Origin: DASVDK01 sp036381125 [NCBI: Thermodesulfobacteriota bacterium]
GTDB lineage: Bacteria > DASVDK01
Assembly: GCA_036381125.1 (NCBI GenBank)
Contig: DASVDK010000379.1
Span: 1 to 57,088 of the forward strand
DNA length: 57,088 nt
Direction of reading: 5' to 3'
A program made the translations under genes and the position numbers. A model generated the notes under the pieces. That model saw nothing but the letters and a program-made list of their open reading frames with translations, had not been told where the DNA came from and did not search any database. Below, piece by piece: positions 41,625-49,438 of the stretch (position 1 is the first letter of the stretch; every line of letters begins with the position of its first letter).

Positions 41625-41780
41625 ACTCGATGTGCGGCGGGTGTCCGGCAAGGACGCCTCCGTGGGGGACGGAGACCGCGGCCGGGCCGCGACGGCCCGC
41701 ACCGCAGCACGTGAGTGTACCTCGAAACGCCGCCGGCGGCAGGGCCGGAGGCAAGACGAGCGCACTCTAGCACAACTTCG

Positions 41781-42176
41781 TCAGTCGTCGAGCATCGCCC
41801 GGAGCGACCGGAGCGCATCGCGCAGGCCGATGAGGCGCGCGTGCAGCGCCGCGCGGTCGCCTGGCGCGACGGCGCGCTCGGCGGCCGGCTCTGCGCCCGG
41901 CTCCGTCCGGGGCCCGTCCGCGAGGGCCTGGCCGGACTCGAGCCGCGCGCGGGCGCCCGCGATGGTGTAGCGCTCCGTGTAGAGGAGCCGCTTGATGACG
42001 AGGATCCGCTCGACGTCCTCACGCCGGTAGAGTCGCTGGTTCGCGCGGGTCTTGGTGGGCGCGACCTGCGGGAACTCGCTCTCCCAGTACCGGAGGACGT
42101 ACGGCTTGACGCCGGTCAGCCGGCTGACTTCCCCGATGCGGAAGTAGGGCTTCTGCGGGACCGACGGGTCGTCCAC
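41781..42176 (-). CDS. MerR-family transcriptional regulator
   Basis: A 131-residue protein starting at GTG 42176. The winged-helix MerR domain occupies residues 10-80: YFRIGEVSRLTGVKPYVLRY, then WESEFPQVAPTKTRANQRLY, then the RREDVERILVIKRLLYTERY helix. The C-terminal part is alanine/arginine-rich with a short helix that may dimerise. No effector-binding cysteines are seen. A MerR gene after ihfA in the pheT-ihfA operon is a common arrangement in proteobacteria and relatives, and its targets are unknown. Confidence 0.88.
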   Translation of the reverse strand: MDDPSVPQKPYFRIGEVSRLTGVKPYVLRYWESEFPQVAPTKTRANQRLYRREDVERILVIKRLLYTERYTIAGARARLESGQALADGPRTEPGAEPAAERAVAPGDRAALHARLIGLRDALRSLRAMLDD

Positions 42177-42195
42177 GTGGACCGTGCGCTCGGCG

Positions 42196-42549
42196 CTAGC
42201 CCTGCGCCGGGGTCGTCTGCGACGTGCCGCTCGCCGCCGGGGCCGCCGGGCTGTTGGCCGGGGCGGGCGTCAGGTGCTGGTTGAGCGTGTTCTTGAGCAC
42301 CTGGCTCGGCTTGAACGTCAGGACCTTCCGCGCGGAGATGCGGATCTCCTGGCCGGTCTGCGGGTTGCGCCCCCGACGCGACTTCTTCTCGCGCACGACG
42401 AAGTTGCCGAAGCCGGCGATCTTGATCTTCTCGCCTTCCTCGAGCGTCTGCTTGATGATCTCGAAGACCAGCTCGACCAGCTCGGCCGACTCCTTCTTCG
42501 AGAACCCCACCCGCTCGTAGATGCTCTCGACGAGATCTGCTTTGGTCAT
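42196..42549 (-). CDS. ihfA: Integration host factor alpha-like protein
   Basis: A 117-residue protein from ATG 42549, with AAAGGAGGGAAG as a strong ribosome site. It shows MTKADLVESIYERVGFSKKE, then GEKIKIAGFGNFVVREKKSR, then GRNPQTGQEIRISARKVLTF. The pheT-ihfA order is that of E. coli and supports IHF-alpha over HU. The C-terminus has an extra alanine/proline-rich tail of about 20 residues. It bends DNA and commonly assists sigma-54 promoters such as those in this window. Confidence 0.92.
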   Translation of the reverse strand: MTKADLVESIYERVGFSKKESAELVELVFEIIKQTLEEGEKIKIAGFGNFVVREKKSRRGRNPQTGQEIRISARKVLTFKPSQVLKNTLNQHLTPAPANSPAAPAASGTSQTTPAQG

Positions 42550-42575
42550 GCTTCCCTCCTTTCCTCCACCTCCCG

Positions 42576-45056
42576 TCATTGCCGGATCTCTGCGCCGAGC
42601 GCCGATACGAGCCGCTGGGTCAGTCGTGTGTGCACCCGGTTGACCTCCTCGTCGGTGAGGGTCCGGTCGTCCGCCTGGTAGGTGATGGTCAGGCCGAGGC
42701 TGCGCTGGCCGGGGGGCACCGGCGGACCCTCGTACACGTCGAATACCGCCACGTCGCGCAGGAGCGGTTGCCGCTCGGCGCGTGCGAGCGCCACGACCTC
42801 GGCCGCCGGGCGGGCGGCGTCGAGGACGAGCGCGAGGTCGCGCTGCACGGCCGGAAAGCGCGGGATCGACCGGAAGGTGGGCCTGACCCCCGCGTGCGGC
42901 GCGAGCGCATCGAGCGACACCTCGATCAGGAAGACCGGCAGGCCCCCCAGGTCGAGCCGATCGGCGAGGTCGGGGTGCAGCGCCCCCACGCTGCCGACGA
43001 TCGTGGCCCCGCTGCCGTGACCGTTCGCCCCCTGGCGCCCCGGGCCCGCCTCGATCCACGCCGAGAGGCCGGGGTGCAGGTAGGGCGGCGCCGGCGGACG
43101 CGACCCGCCGGTGGGCGCCACGGCGAGGCCGGGCGCGCGCCACGCCTGCCCGAGCCGCTCGACGACGCCGGAGGCGTCGTAGAAGTCGGTCGGCTCCTCG
43201 CGCTGCTGCCAGGACCGCGGATGACGGGCCCCGACGAGGACGGCCGCCACCTGCGTCTCCTCGAGCGGCAGCTTCTCCCCCTCGCGCGGCAGGAACACCT
43301 TGCCGACCTCGAAGAGCCGGAGCCGCCGCGCCCCCTGCCGCAGGTTGTGCTCCACGGCGCCGAGCAGCCCGGGCACGAGCGTCGTGCGCATGACCGACAT
43401 CTCGACCGACAGCGGGTTGCGCAGCGCGATCGGCCGGCGCCGCACGTCGTCCTCGGGCAGGCCGAGGCGCTCGATGGCCGCCGGCGCGACGAAGGCGAAG
43501 GTGATGGCCTCGTCGAAGCCGCAGCCGACGAGCGCCGCGCGCGCCGCCGCCGCGAGCGACGCGGCCGCCCCGCGCTGGTCGGCCGCCGGGCGGACCTCGG
43601 GCAGGCGGTACGGGACGGCGTCGTATCCGTGGAGCCGAACCACCTCCTCGACGAGGTCCACGTCCTTGTCGAGGTCGACGCGGAAGGACGGCACCTCCAC
43701 CGTGAGCCGGTCCGGATCGGCCTCGCGCCGCACCGGCAGGTCGAGCCGCTCGAGGTACCCGGCCACGGCCTCGCGCGTCAGCGCCGGCTCGAAGCCGACG
43801 AAGCGGTTCAGCCTGGCCACCGACAGCCCCACGGTCCGGCGGGGCGGCCTGGCCACGTAGACGTCGGAGCGGTCCTCGCTCGCCCGCGCCCGCGCGGCAG
43901 GATCGGGCACGGCCAGCTCCGCGATGAGCGCGGTCGCCCGGTCGAGCGCCTCGAGGCAGCCCTCGGGATCGACGCGCCGCTCGAACCGGTAGGAGGCCTC
44001 GGTCGCGAGCCCGAGCCGCCGCGCGCCCCGCCGGACCACCGCCGGCGCGAAGGCGGCGCTCTCGAGGAACACCGCCCGCGTCGCGTCGGTCACCTCGGTC
44101 GGCTCGCCCCCCATGATGCCGGCGAGGGCGACGGCACCGCTCGCGTCGGCGATGACGAGCACCTCCGGGTCGAGCGTGCGGTCGACGCCGTCGAGCGTGC
44201 GCAGGCGCTCGCCGGGACGGGCCCGGCGCACCTCGATGCGCGGGCCGGCGAGGCGCTCCGCGTCGAAGGCGTGGAGCGGCTGTCCCAGCTCCAGCATGAC
44301 GTAGTTGGTCACGTCGACCAGCGCGTTGCGCGGCCGGACGCCGGCCGCCTCGAGCCGGCGCTGCATCCAGGCCGGCGAGGGCACGCTGGCGACGCCGTCG
44401 ATCCAGCGGCCCGCGTAGCGGGCGCAGTCGGCCGGATCGGCGATCGCGACCGGCACGCGGCCGGTGGTCGACGGCAACGGCGCGACCTCGCGCCGCACCA
44501 GCGCCGCCCCGGTCACCGCCGCCACCTCGCGCGCGACCCCGCGGATCGAGAGCAGGTCGGGGCGGTTCGGGTAGACCTTGACGACGAGCACCGCGTCGCC
44601 GAGCCCGAGGGCGTCGGCGAGCGGCGCGCCGAGCGGCGCATCGGGCGGCAGGATCAGGATGCCGGCGTGCTCGTCGCCGAGGCCGAGCTCGCGGGCCGAG
44701 CAGAGCATCCCCTCCGACACCTGACCGCGGATCTTCGAGCGCTTGATCTTCGCCCCGTTCGGCAGCACCGCCCCTTCGAGGGCGAGCGCCACCCGGTCGC
44801 CGGCACTCATGTTCGTGGCGCCGCAGACGATGGTCCGGGTGGCCCGGCCGTCGGTCACCTCGCAGAGCGAGAGGCGGTCGGCCTCGGGGTGGCGGCGGAC
44901 GGCCTCGATGCGCGCGACGACGACCTTCTCGAGCGTCGGCCCGACGGTCTCCACCCCTTCGACCTCGAGCCCGGCGTCGGTGAGGCGGCGGGCGATCTCG
45001 GCCGGCGGCAACGCGACCTCGACGAACTCGCGCAGCCAGGAGAGCGGAACGCGCAT
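42576..45056 (-). CDS. pheT: Phenylalanyl-tRNA synthetase beta subunit
   Basis: An 826-residue protein from ATG 45056, sharing one base with the pheS stop (TGATG). It opens MRVPLSWLREFVEVALPPAE. The N-terminal EMAP/tRNA-binding domain (RTIVCGATNMSAGDRVALAL) is followed by the B3/B4 editing region (NRPDLLSIRGVAREVAAVTG), the B5 domain, the catalytic-like core (LRNPLSVEMSVMRTTLVPGL) and the C-terminal FDX-ACB anticodon-binding domain (TFRSIPRFPAVQRDLALVLD). Length is normal. It forms the alpha2-beta2 enzyme that charges tRNA-Phe. Confidence 0.96.
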   Translation of the reverse strand: MRVPLSWLREFVEVALPPAEIARRLTDAGLEVEGVETVGPTLEKVVVARIEAVRRHPEADRLSLCEVTDGRATRTIVCGATNMSAGDRVALALEGAVLPNGAKIKRSKIRGQVSEGMLCSARELGLGDEHAGILILPPDAPLGAPLADALGLGDAVLVVKVYPNRPDLLSIRGVAREVAAVTGAALVRREVAPLPSTTGRVPVAIADPADCARYAGRWIDGVASVPSPAWMQRRLEAAGVRPRNALVDVTNYVMLELGQPLHAFDAERLAGPRIEVRRARPGERLRTLDGVDRTLDPEVLVIADASGAVALAGIMGGEPTEVTDATRAVFLESAAFAPAVVRRGARRLGLATEASYRFERRVDPEGCLEALDRATALIAELAVPDPAARARASEDRSDVYVARPPRRTVGLSVARLNRFVGFEPALTREAVAGYLERLDLPVRREADPDRLTVEVPSFRVDLDKDVDLVEEVVRLHGYDAVPYRLPEVRPAADQRGAAASLAAAARAALVGCGFDEAITFAFVAPAAIERLGLPEDDVRRRPIALRNPLSVEMSVMRTTLVPGLLGAVEHNLRQGARRLRLFEVGKVFLPREGEKLPLEETQVAAVLVGARHPRSWQQREEPTDFYDASGVVERLGQAWRAPGLAVAPTGGSRPPAPPYLHPGLSAWIEAGPGRQGANGHGSGATIVGSVGALHPDLADRLDLGGLPVFLIEVSLDALAPHAGVRPTFRSIPRFPAVQRDLALVLDAARPAAEVVALARAERQPLLRDVAVFDVYEGPPVPPGQRSLGLTITYQADDRTLTDEEVNRVHTRLTQRLVSALGAEIRQ

Positions 45057-46087
45057 CAGAACTGCCCCAGGAAGCGGACGTCGTTCTCGAAGAAGAGCCG
45101 GAGGTCGTTGATGCCGTACTTCAGCATCGCGACCCGCTCCATCCCCATGCCGAAGGCGAAGCCCGAGAGCTTCTCCGGGTCGTACCCGACGAAGCCGTAG
45201 ACGTTGGGGTTCACCATGCCGGAGCCGAGGATCTCGAGCCACCCGCTCTGGCCGCAGACCCGACACCCGGAGCCGCGGCACTCGACGCACTGGATGTCCA
45301 TCTCCGCCGACGGTTCGGTGAAGGGGAAGAAGGACGGCCGGAAGCGAGTCCGGATGCCGGAGCCGAACATCTCCCGGGCGAACGCGTGGAGCGTCCCCTT
45401 CAGGTCGGCGAAGGACACCCCCTCGTCCACCAGGAGCCCCTCGCACTGGTGGAACATCGGCGAGTGCGTGGCGTCGTAGTCGCTGCGGTAGACGCGGCCG
45501 GGGACGACGACCGCCACCGGCGGCTTCTGCCGCTCCATGACCCGCGCCTGCATCGGTGACGTGTGCGTCCGCAGGAGCACCTCGTCGTCGATCCAGAAGG
45601 TGTCCTGCATGTCCCGCGCGGGGTGGTCCCTGGGGAAGTTGAGCGCGGTGAAGTTGTAGTAGTCGAGCTCGACCTCCGGCCCCTCGGCCACGCCGAAGCC
45701 GAACGACCGGAAGATGGCCACCACCTCGTCGATCGTCCGGCTGACGAGGTGCACGTGGCCGAGCTCCGGCTGCCGGCCGGGGAGCGTCACGTCGATCCGC
45801 CCCCGCTCGAGCGCGGCCCTTCGCTCGGCCTCGCGCGCCTGCGCGAGCCTCGCCTCGACCCCCGTCTCGATCGCCGCCTTGATCTCGTTCAGCCGGGCGC
45901 CGAGGATGGGGCGGGCCGCGGCGGCGGCGGCCCCGAGGCCCTTGAAGAGCTCCGTGACGACCCCCTTGCGCCCGAGGTACTTGACGCGGACCGCCTGCGC
46001 CGCGTCGGCCGTGCCGGCCGCCTCGAGGTCGCGCGCGGCGTCGGCCGCTACCCGATCGAGCGTCGCCTGGTCGAGCACCCGGGACAT
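45056..46087 (-). CDS. pheS: Phenylalanyl-tRNA synthetase alpha subunit
   Basis: A 343-residue class II synthetase subunit from ATG 46087. It has an N-terminal coiled-coil arm, motif 1 around HPLHLVSRTIDE-like sequence (GHVHLVSRTIDEVVAIFRSF), then DTFWIDDEVLLRTHTSPMQA and VYRSDYDATHSPMFHQCEGL (motif 2). FGMGMERVAMLKYGINDLRL is motif 3. It is catalytic; the beta subunit is encoded immediately downstream. Cysteines CVECRGSGCRVCG near residue 270 form an insertion typical of the family. Confidence 0.96.
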   Translation of the reverse strand: MSRVLDQATLDRVAADAARDLEAAGTADAAQAVRVKYLGRKGVVTELFKGLGAAAAAARPILGARLNEIKAAIETGVEARLAQAREAERRAALERGRIDVTLPGRQPELGHVHLVSRTIDEVVAIFRSFGFGVAEGPEVELDYYNFTALNFPRDHPARDMQDTFWIDDEVLLRTHTSPMQARVMERQKPPVAVVVPGRVYRSDYDATHSPMFHQCEGLLVDEGVSFADLKGTLHAFAREMFGSGIRTRFRPSFFPFTEPSAEMDIQCVECRGSGCRVCGQSGWLEILGSGMVNPNVYGFVGYDPEKLSGFAFGMGMERVAMLKYGINDLRLFFENDVRFLGQF

Positions 46088-46096
46088 GCGGGCGCC

Positions 46097-46474
46097 CTAC
46101 GCCCCCGCGGCCGCCCGCGCCGGCAGGCTCTTCCGGGCCGTCTCGACGAGGCGGCCGAACGCCGCCGGATCGCTCACCGCCAGGTCGGCGAGGACCTTGC
46201 GGTCGACCTCGACGCCCGCCGCCCCGAGGCCGCGCATGAGCTGGCTGTAGGAGACGTCGTGGGCTCGCGCGGCGGCGTTGATGCGCACGATCCAGAGCCG
46301 GCGGAAGTCGCGCTTGCGCGCCTTGCGGTCCCGGAAGGCGTAGTTGAACGCCCGGCCGAGCGCTTCCTGCGCGACCTTGTTGATCTTCTTCTTGCTGCCG
46401 ACGAACCCCTTGACGCGCTTGAACAGCTTGCGGCGCTTCTTGCGGGCGTTGACGGCCCTCTTGACACGCGGCAT
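46097..46474 (-). CDS. rplT: Ribosomal protein L20
   Basis: A 125-residue protein from ATG 46474. MPRVKRAVNARKKRRKLFKR begins the basic N-terminal helix that enters the 50S subunit. RDRKARKRDFRRLWIVRINA and LMRGLGAAGVEVDRKVLADL follow. L20 is needed for early 50S assembly and can repress its own operon in other bacteria. It lies 9 bp before pheS and 96 bp after rpmI. Confidence 0.96.
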   Translation of the reverse strand: MPRVKRAVNARKKRRKLFKRVKGFVGSKKKINKVAQEALGRAFNYAFRDRKARKRDFRRLWIVRINAAARAHDVSYSQLMRGLGAAGVEVDRKVLADLAVSDPAAFGRLVETARKSLPARAAAGA

Positions 46475-46570
46475 GGATTGACCTCTCGACCTTTCCGTCC
46501 GAGCCACCAGACGCCTTGCGGACGGGCGCAGTTGGCCGGCTCGATCTCGCCCCCAGGGCGGCTCGGCCCG

Positions 46571-46780
46571 CTAGTTCATCTTGTCCAGGTACGGGGCGAG
46601 CTGCATGATCCGCTTCTGGTCCGCCTTGCTGACCAGCGCGGGGAGCCGCTTCTTGCGCTTGCCTCCGCGCGCCTCCCCGGTCAGGAGATGACTCTTGCCG
46701 ACCCTGCGGCGGCGGATCTTGCCCCCACCGGTGGCCTTCAGGCGCTTCACGACGCCCCGGTTGCTCTTGAGCTTCGGCAT
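46571..46780 (-). CDS. rpmI: Ribosomal protein L35
   Basis: A 69-residue basic protein from ATG 46780: MPKLKSNRGVVKRLKATGGG, then KIRRRRVGKSHLLTGEARGG and a KKRLPALVSKADQKRI end. Length and composition are normal for L35. It lies 19 bp after infC in the conserved infC-rpmI-rplT order. Confidence 0.95.
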   Translation of the reverse strand: MPKLKSNRGVVKRLKATGGGKIRRRRVGKSHLLTGEARGGKRKKRLPALVSKADQKRIMQLAPYLDKMN

Positions 46781-46799
46781 GCTCTCGGTGTCCCCTCGT

Positions 46800-47315
46800 T
46801 CAGTTCTTCGGCGCGACGATCATCGAGATCGCCCGGCCCTCCATTCGTGGCGACTGCTCGATCGTCGCCAGCCCCTGCAGCTCGTTCGTGACCCGATCGA
46901 GCATCCGCCGCCCGAACTCGGGGTGCGCCATCTCGCGTCCCCGGAAGACGACCGTGATCTTCGTCTTGTTCCCCTCTTCGAGGAACCGCTTCACGTTCTT
47001 CAGCTTGAAGTCGAAGTCGTGCTCGTCCGTCTTGGGCCGCATCTTCACTTCCTTGATGGACACCACGGTCTGCTTCTTCCGAGCTTCCTGGGCCTTCTTG
47101 GACTGCTCGTACTTGTACTTCCCGTAGTCCATGATGCGGCAGACCGGCGGTCTGGCCGTCGGCGACACCTCGACGAGATCGAGCTCCTGGCTCTCGGCCA
47201 GGCGAAGGGCCTCGGCGATGGGCATGATGCCCACCTGCTGGCCGTTCGAGTCGATCACCCGCACCTCCGGGGCGCGGATCTTCCGGTTGACGTTGATCTC
47301 TCTGCTATGCGAGAT
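46800..47315 (-). CDS. infC: Translation initiation factor IF-3, with an AUC start codon
   Basis: A 171-residue protein. No ATG, GTG or TTG stands at the expected start. Instead AAGGAGGGGG lies 4 nt before ATC 47315, which begins ISHSREINVNRKIRAPEVRV. Unusual AUU/AUC/AUA starts are typical of infC and allow IF-3 to repress its own translation. The N domain includes DSNGQQVGIMPIAEALRLAE and the C domain VKMRPKTDEHDFDFKLKNVK. IF-3 binds the 30S subunit and checks the start codon. Lying 23 bp after thrS, it is in the classic operon order. Confidence 0.95.
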   Translation of the reverse strand: MSHSREINVNRKIRAPEVRVIDSNGQQVGIMPIAEALRLAESQELDLVEVSPTARPPVCRIMDYGKYKYEQSKKAQEARKKQTVVSIKEVKMRPKTDEHDFDFKLKNVKRFLEEGNKTKITVVFRGREMAHPEFGRRMLDRVTNELQGLATIEQSPRMEGRAISMIVAPKN

Positions 47316-47338
47316 GGAACCCCCTCCTTGTGCTGCGG

Positions 47339-49117
47339 TTAATCTTGCCCTGCGGGCGGCGTCGGATCGGGCGCCGCCGCCTCGCGTGCGAATCGGGCGA
47401 TGAAGGCGTCGAGCGGCTCGGCGGGCATCGCCTCCCCGCCGCGACCGCGCGGCGCCACGAGGCCGGCCTCGGCCTCCTTCTTGCCGACGACCAGCCCGTA
47501 CGGCACCTTCTGCACCTGCGCCTCGCGGATCTTGTAGCCGAGCTTCTCGTCCCGCTCGTCCACCTCGACCCGGAAGCCGGCCGCGCGCAGGCGCGCCGCC
47601 ACGTCGTTCGCGTAGCCGTGCACCTCGCGCGAGATCGGCAGCACCACGAGCTGCACCGGCGCGAGCCAGGCCGGGAAGGCGCCGCCGTAGTGCTCCACGA
47701 GGATGCCGAAGAAGCGCTCGAGGGAGCCCAGCAGCGCCCGGTGGATCATGTACGGCCGGTGCGGCTTGCCGTCCTCCCCGATGTACTCCATGCCGAACCG
47801 CTCGGGCTCGTTGAAGTCGAACTGGATCGTCGAGCACTGCCAGGCGCGGCCGAGCGAGTCCTTGATCTTGAGGTCGATCTTGGGCCCGTAGAAGGCCCCG
47901 CCCCCCTCGTCGACCACGTAGGCGAGCCCGCGCGCCTCGACGGCCGCGCGGAGCGCGGCGGTCGCCGCCGCCCAGGCCTCCTCCGACCCGGTCGCCTTCT
48001 CGGGCCGGGTCGCGAGGTTCACCTCGAACTCCTCGAAGCCGAACGAGCGGAGGATGAAGAGCGTGAAGTCCAGCACCCGCCGGATCTCCGCCTCCATCTG
48101 GTCCGGCCGGCAGAAGAGGTGCGCGTCGTCCTGCGTGAAGCCGCGCACCCTGAGCAGGCCGTGCAGCACCCCGCTCCGCTCGTACCGGTACACCGTCCCG
48201 AGCTCGGCCCACCGGAACGGCAGCTCGCGGTACGACCGCTGCCGGGTCATGTAGATCTCGATGTGGAAGGGGCAGTTCATCGGCTTGAGCTGATACTCGG
48301 TCCCTTCCACCGAGAGCGGGCCGAACATGTTCTCCGCGAAGAAGTCGAGGTGCCCGCTCGTCCGCCAGAGCTGCCGGTTGGCGATGTGCGGCGTGTAGAC
48401 GATGTCGTAGCCGCCCCGCAGGTGGGCTTCTCGCCAGAAGTCCTCGATCAGCTTGCGGACGAGCCCCCCCTTCGGGTGCCAGAGGATGAGCCCCGGGCCG
48501 ACCTCCTCGTTCACGCTGAAGAGGTCGAGCTCGCGGCCGAGCTTGCGGTGATCGCGCCGCTTCGCCTCCTCGATCCTCGCGAGGTAGGCGTCGAGCTCCT
48601 CCTGGGTGTGCCAGGCGGTCCCGTACACCCGCTGGAGCATCTTGTTGCGCTCGTCGCCCCGCCAGTAGGCGCCGGCCAGGCCGGTGAGCTTCACGGCCGG
48701 GATCTGGCCGGTCGACTCGACGTGCCCCCCGCGGCAGAGGTCGGTGAACTCCCCCTGCGTGTAGTGGTAGAGCGGCTCGCCCTCCGGGATGCTCTCGATG
48801 ATCTCGACCTTGTACGCCTCGTTGCGCGCCCGCCAGTACCGCAGCGCCTCGTCGCGCGACACCTGGCGGCCCTGGATCGGCAGGTCCTCCTCGATGATCT
48901 GCTTCATCACCTGCTCGACCTTCTCCAGGTCGTCGGGCGTCAGCGGGACGGCGGGGTCGACGTCGTAGTAGAAGCCGTTGTCGATCGTCGGACCGATGGC
49001 GATCTTCACCCGGTCGTCGCCAAAGATCCGCTTGAGCGCCTGCGCCGTCACGTGAGCGGCGCTGTGCCGGATGGCGTCCAGCGAGTGGCCGTTGGCCCCC
49101 TCAGGAGACTTGGACAT
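47339..49117 (-). CDS. thrS: Threonyl-tRNA synthetase lacking the N-terminal TGS domain
   Basis: A 592-residue protein from ATG 49117 (MSKSPEGANG); ATG 49132 is an alternative, and neither has a good ribosome site. It begins directly with the editing domain: HSAAHVTAQALKRIFG (H-x3-H) and TDLCRGGHVESTG (C-x3-H). The class II core follows with LWRTSGHLDFFAENMFG, LKPMNCPFHIEIY and RYERSGVLHGLLRVRGFTQD. The C-terminal anticodon-binding domain is present (PVQLVVLPISREVHGYANDV). The usual TGS domain of about 60 residues is missing. A strong hairpin directly abuts the start. Confidence 0.95.
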   Translation of the reverse strand: MSKSPEGANGHSLDAIRHSAAHVTAQALKRIFGDDRVKIAIGPTIDNGFYYDVDPAVPLTPDDLEKVEQVMKQIIEEDLPIQGRQVSRDEALRYWRARNEAYKVEIIESIPEGEPLYHYTQGEFTDLCRGGHVESTGQIPAVKLTGLAGAYWRGDERNKMLQRVYGTAWHTQEELDAYLARIEEAKRRDHRKLGRELDLFSVNEEVGPGLILWHPKGGLVRKLIEDFWREAHLRGGYDIVYTPHIANRQLWRTSGHLDFFAENMFGPLSVEGTEYQLKPMNCPFHIEIYMTRQRSYRELPFRWAELGTVYRYERSGVLHGLLRVRGFTQDDAHLFCRPDQMEAEIRRVLDFTLFILRSFGFEEFEVNLATRPEKATGSEEAWAAATAALRAAVEARGLAYVVDEGGGAFYGPKIDLKIKDSLGRAWQCSTIQFDFNEPERFGMEYIGEDGKPHRPYMIHRALLGSLERFFGILVEHYGGAFPAWLAPVQLVVLPISREVHGYANDVAARLRAAGFRVEVDERDEKLGYKIREAQVQKVPYGLVVGKKEAEAGLVAPRGRGGEAMPAEPLDAFIARFAREAAAPDPTPPAGQD

Positions 49118-49133
49118 CGGTCCCGTAAACATG

Positions 49134-49177
49134 AGAAGAGGCACCACCCGGGACGATCGCGGGGTGGTGCCTCTTCT
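49134..49177 (-). promoter_or_regulatory. Strong stem-loop abutting the thrS start (attenuator/operator or terminator)
   Basis: A perfect 16-bp stem (AGAAGAGGCACCACCC with its complement, 49134-49149 and 49162-49177) has a 12-nt loop, CGCGATCGTCCC on the minus strand. It lies 15 nt after tRNA-Val and directly before the thrS start region. There is no T-tract beyond a TTT. It could end the tRNA-Val transcript, or act as a leader that ThrRS or translation controls. The loop contains CGT, a threonine anticodon. Confidence 0.6.
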
Positions 49178-49192
49178 GACTCCCTCGTGAAG

Positions 49193-49269
49193 TGGTGGGC
49201 GCTGCTGGAATCGAACCAGCGACCTCTACCATGTCAAAGTAGCACTCTAACCAACTGAGCTAAGCGCCC
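49193..49269 (-). tRNA. tRNA-Val (anticodon GAC)
   Basis: A 77-nt cloverleaf: acceptor GGGCGCT with AGCGCCC, anticodon stem CTACT/GGTAG with loop TTGACAT (GAC), and a T arm with GGTTCGATTCC. Discriminator A and CCA are encoded. It is transcribed toward thrS, about 75 nt ahead of it. Confidence 0.95.
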
Positions 49270-49281
49270 ATAAACGTTACA

Positions 49282-49311
49282 TATTTAGCAAACGCCCCCT
49301 GGCGGCGTCAA
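49282..49311 (-). promoter_or_regulatory. Sigma-70 promoter for tRNA-Val (and perhaps thrS)
   Basis: TTGACG (49311-49306), an 18-bp spacer and TAAATA (49287-49282) in a locally AT-rich patch. The start near 49275 lies just before the tRNA. Confidence 0.6.
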
Positions 49312-49409
49312 GCCTGCCGGACCGGCCGCCCCCTGGGATCGCCGGCGGCGTTCGCCCGGGGGCCGGCAACGCCGGAACCCCGCGCCGTACCTCGCGAAAG
49401 GTGATGTCG

Positions 49410-49438
49410 AGCCTAACGACCGCACCGGGCCTTGTCAA
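49410..49438 (-). promoter_or_regulatory. Distal sigma-70 promoter candidate
   Basis: TTGACA (49438-49433), a 17-bp spacer and TAGGCT (49415-49410) overlap the stop of the radical SAM gene. It would give a longer transcript into tRNA-Val and thrS. It is weaker support than the proximal promoter. Confidence 0.35.
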
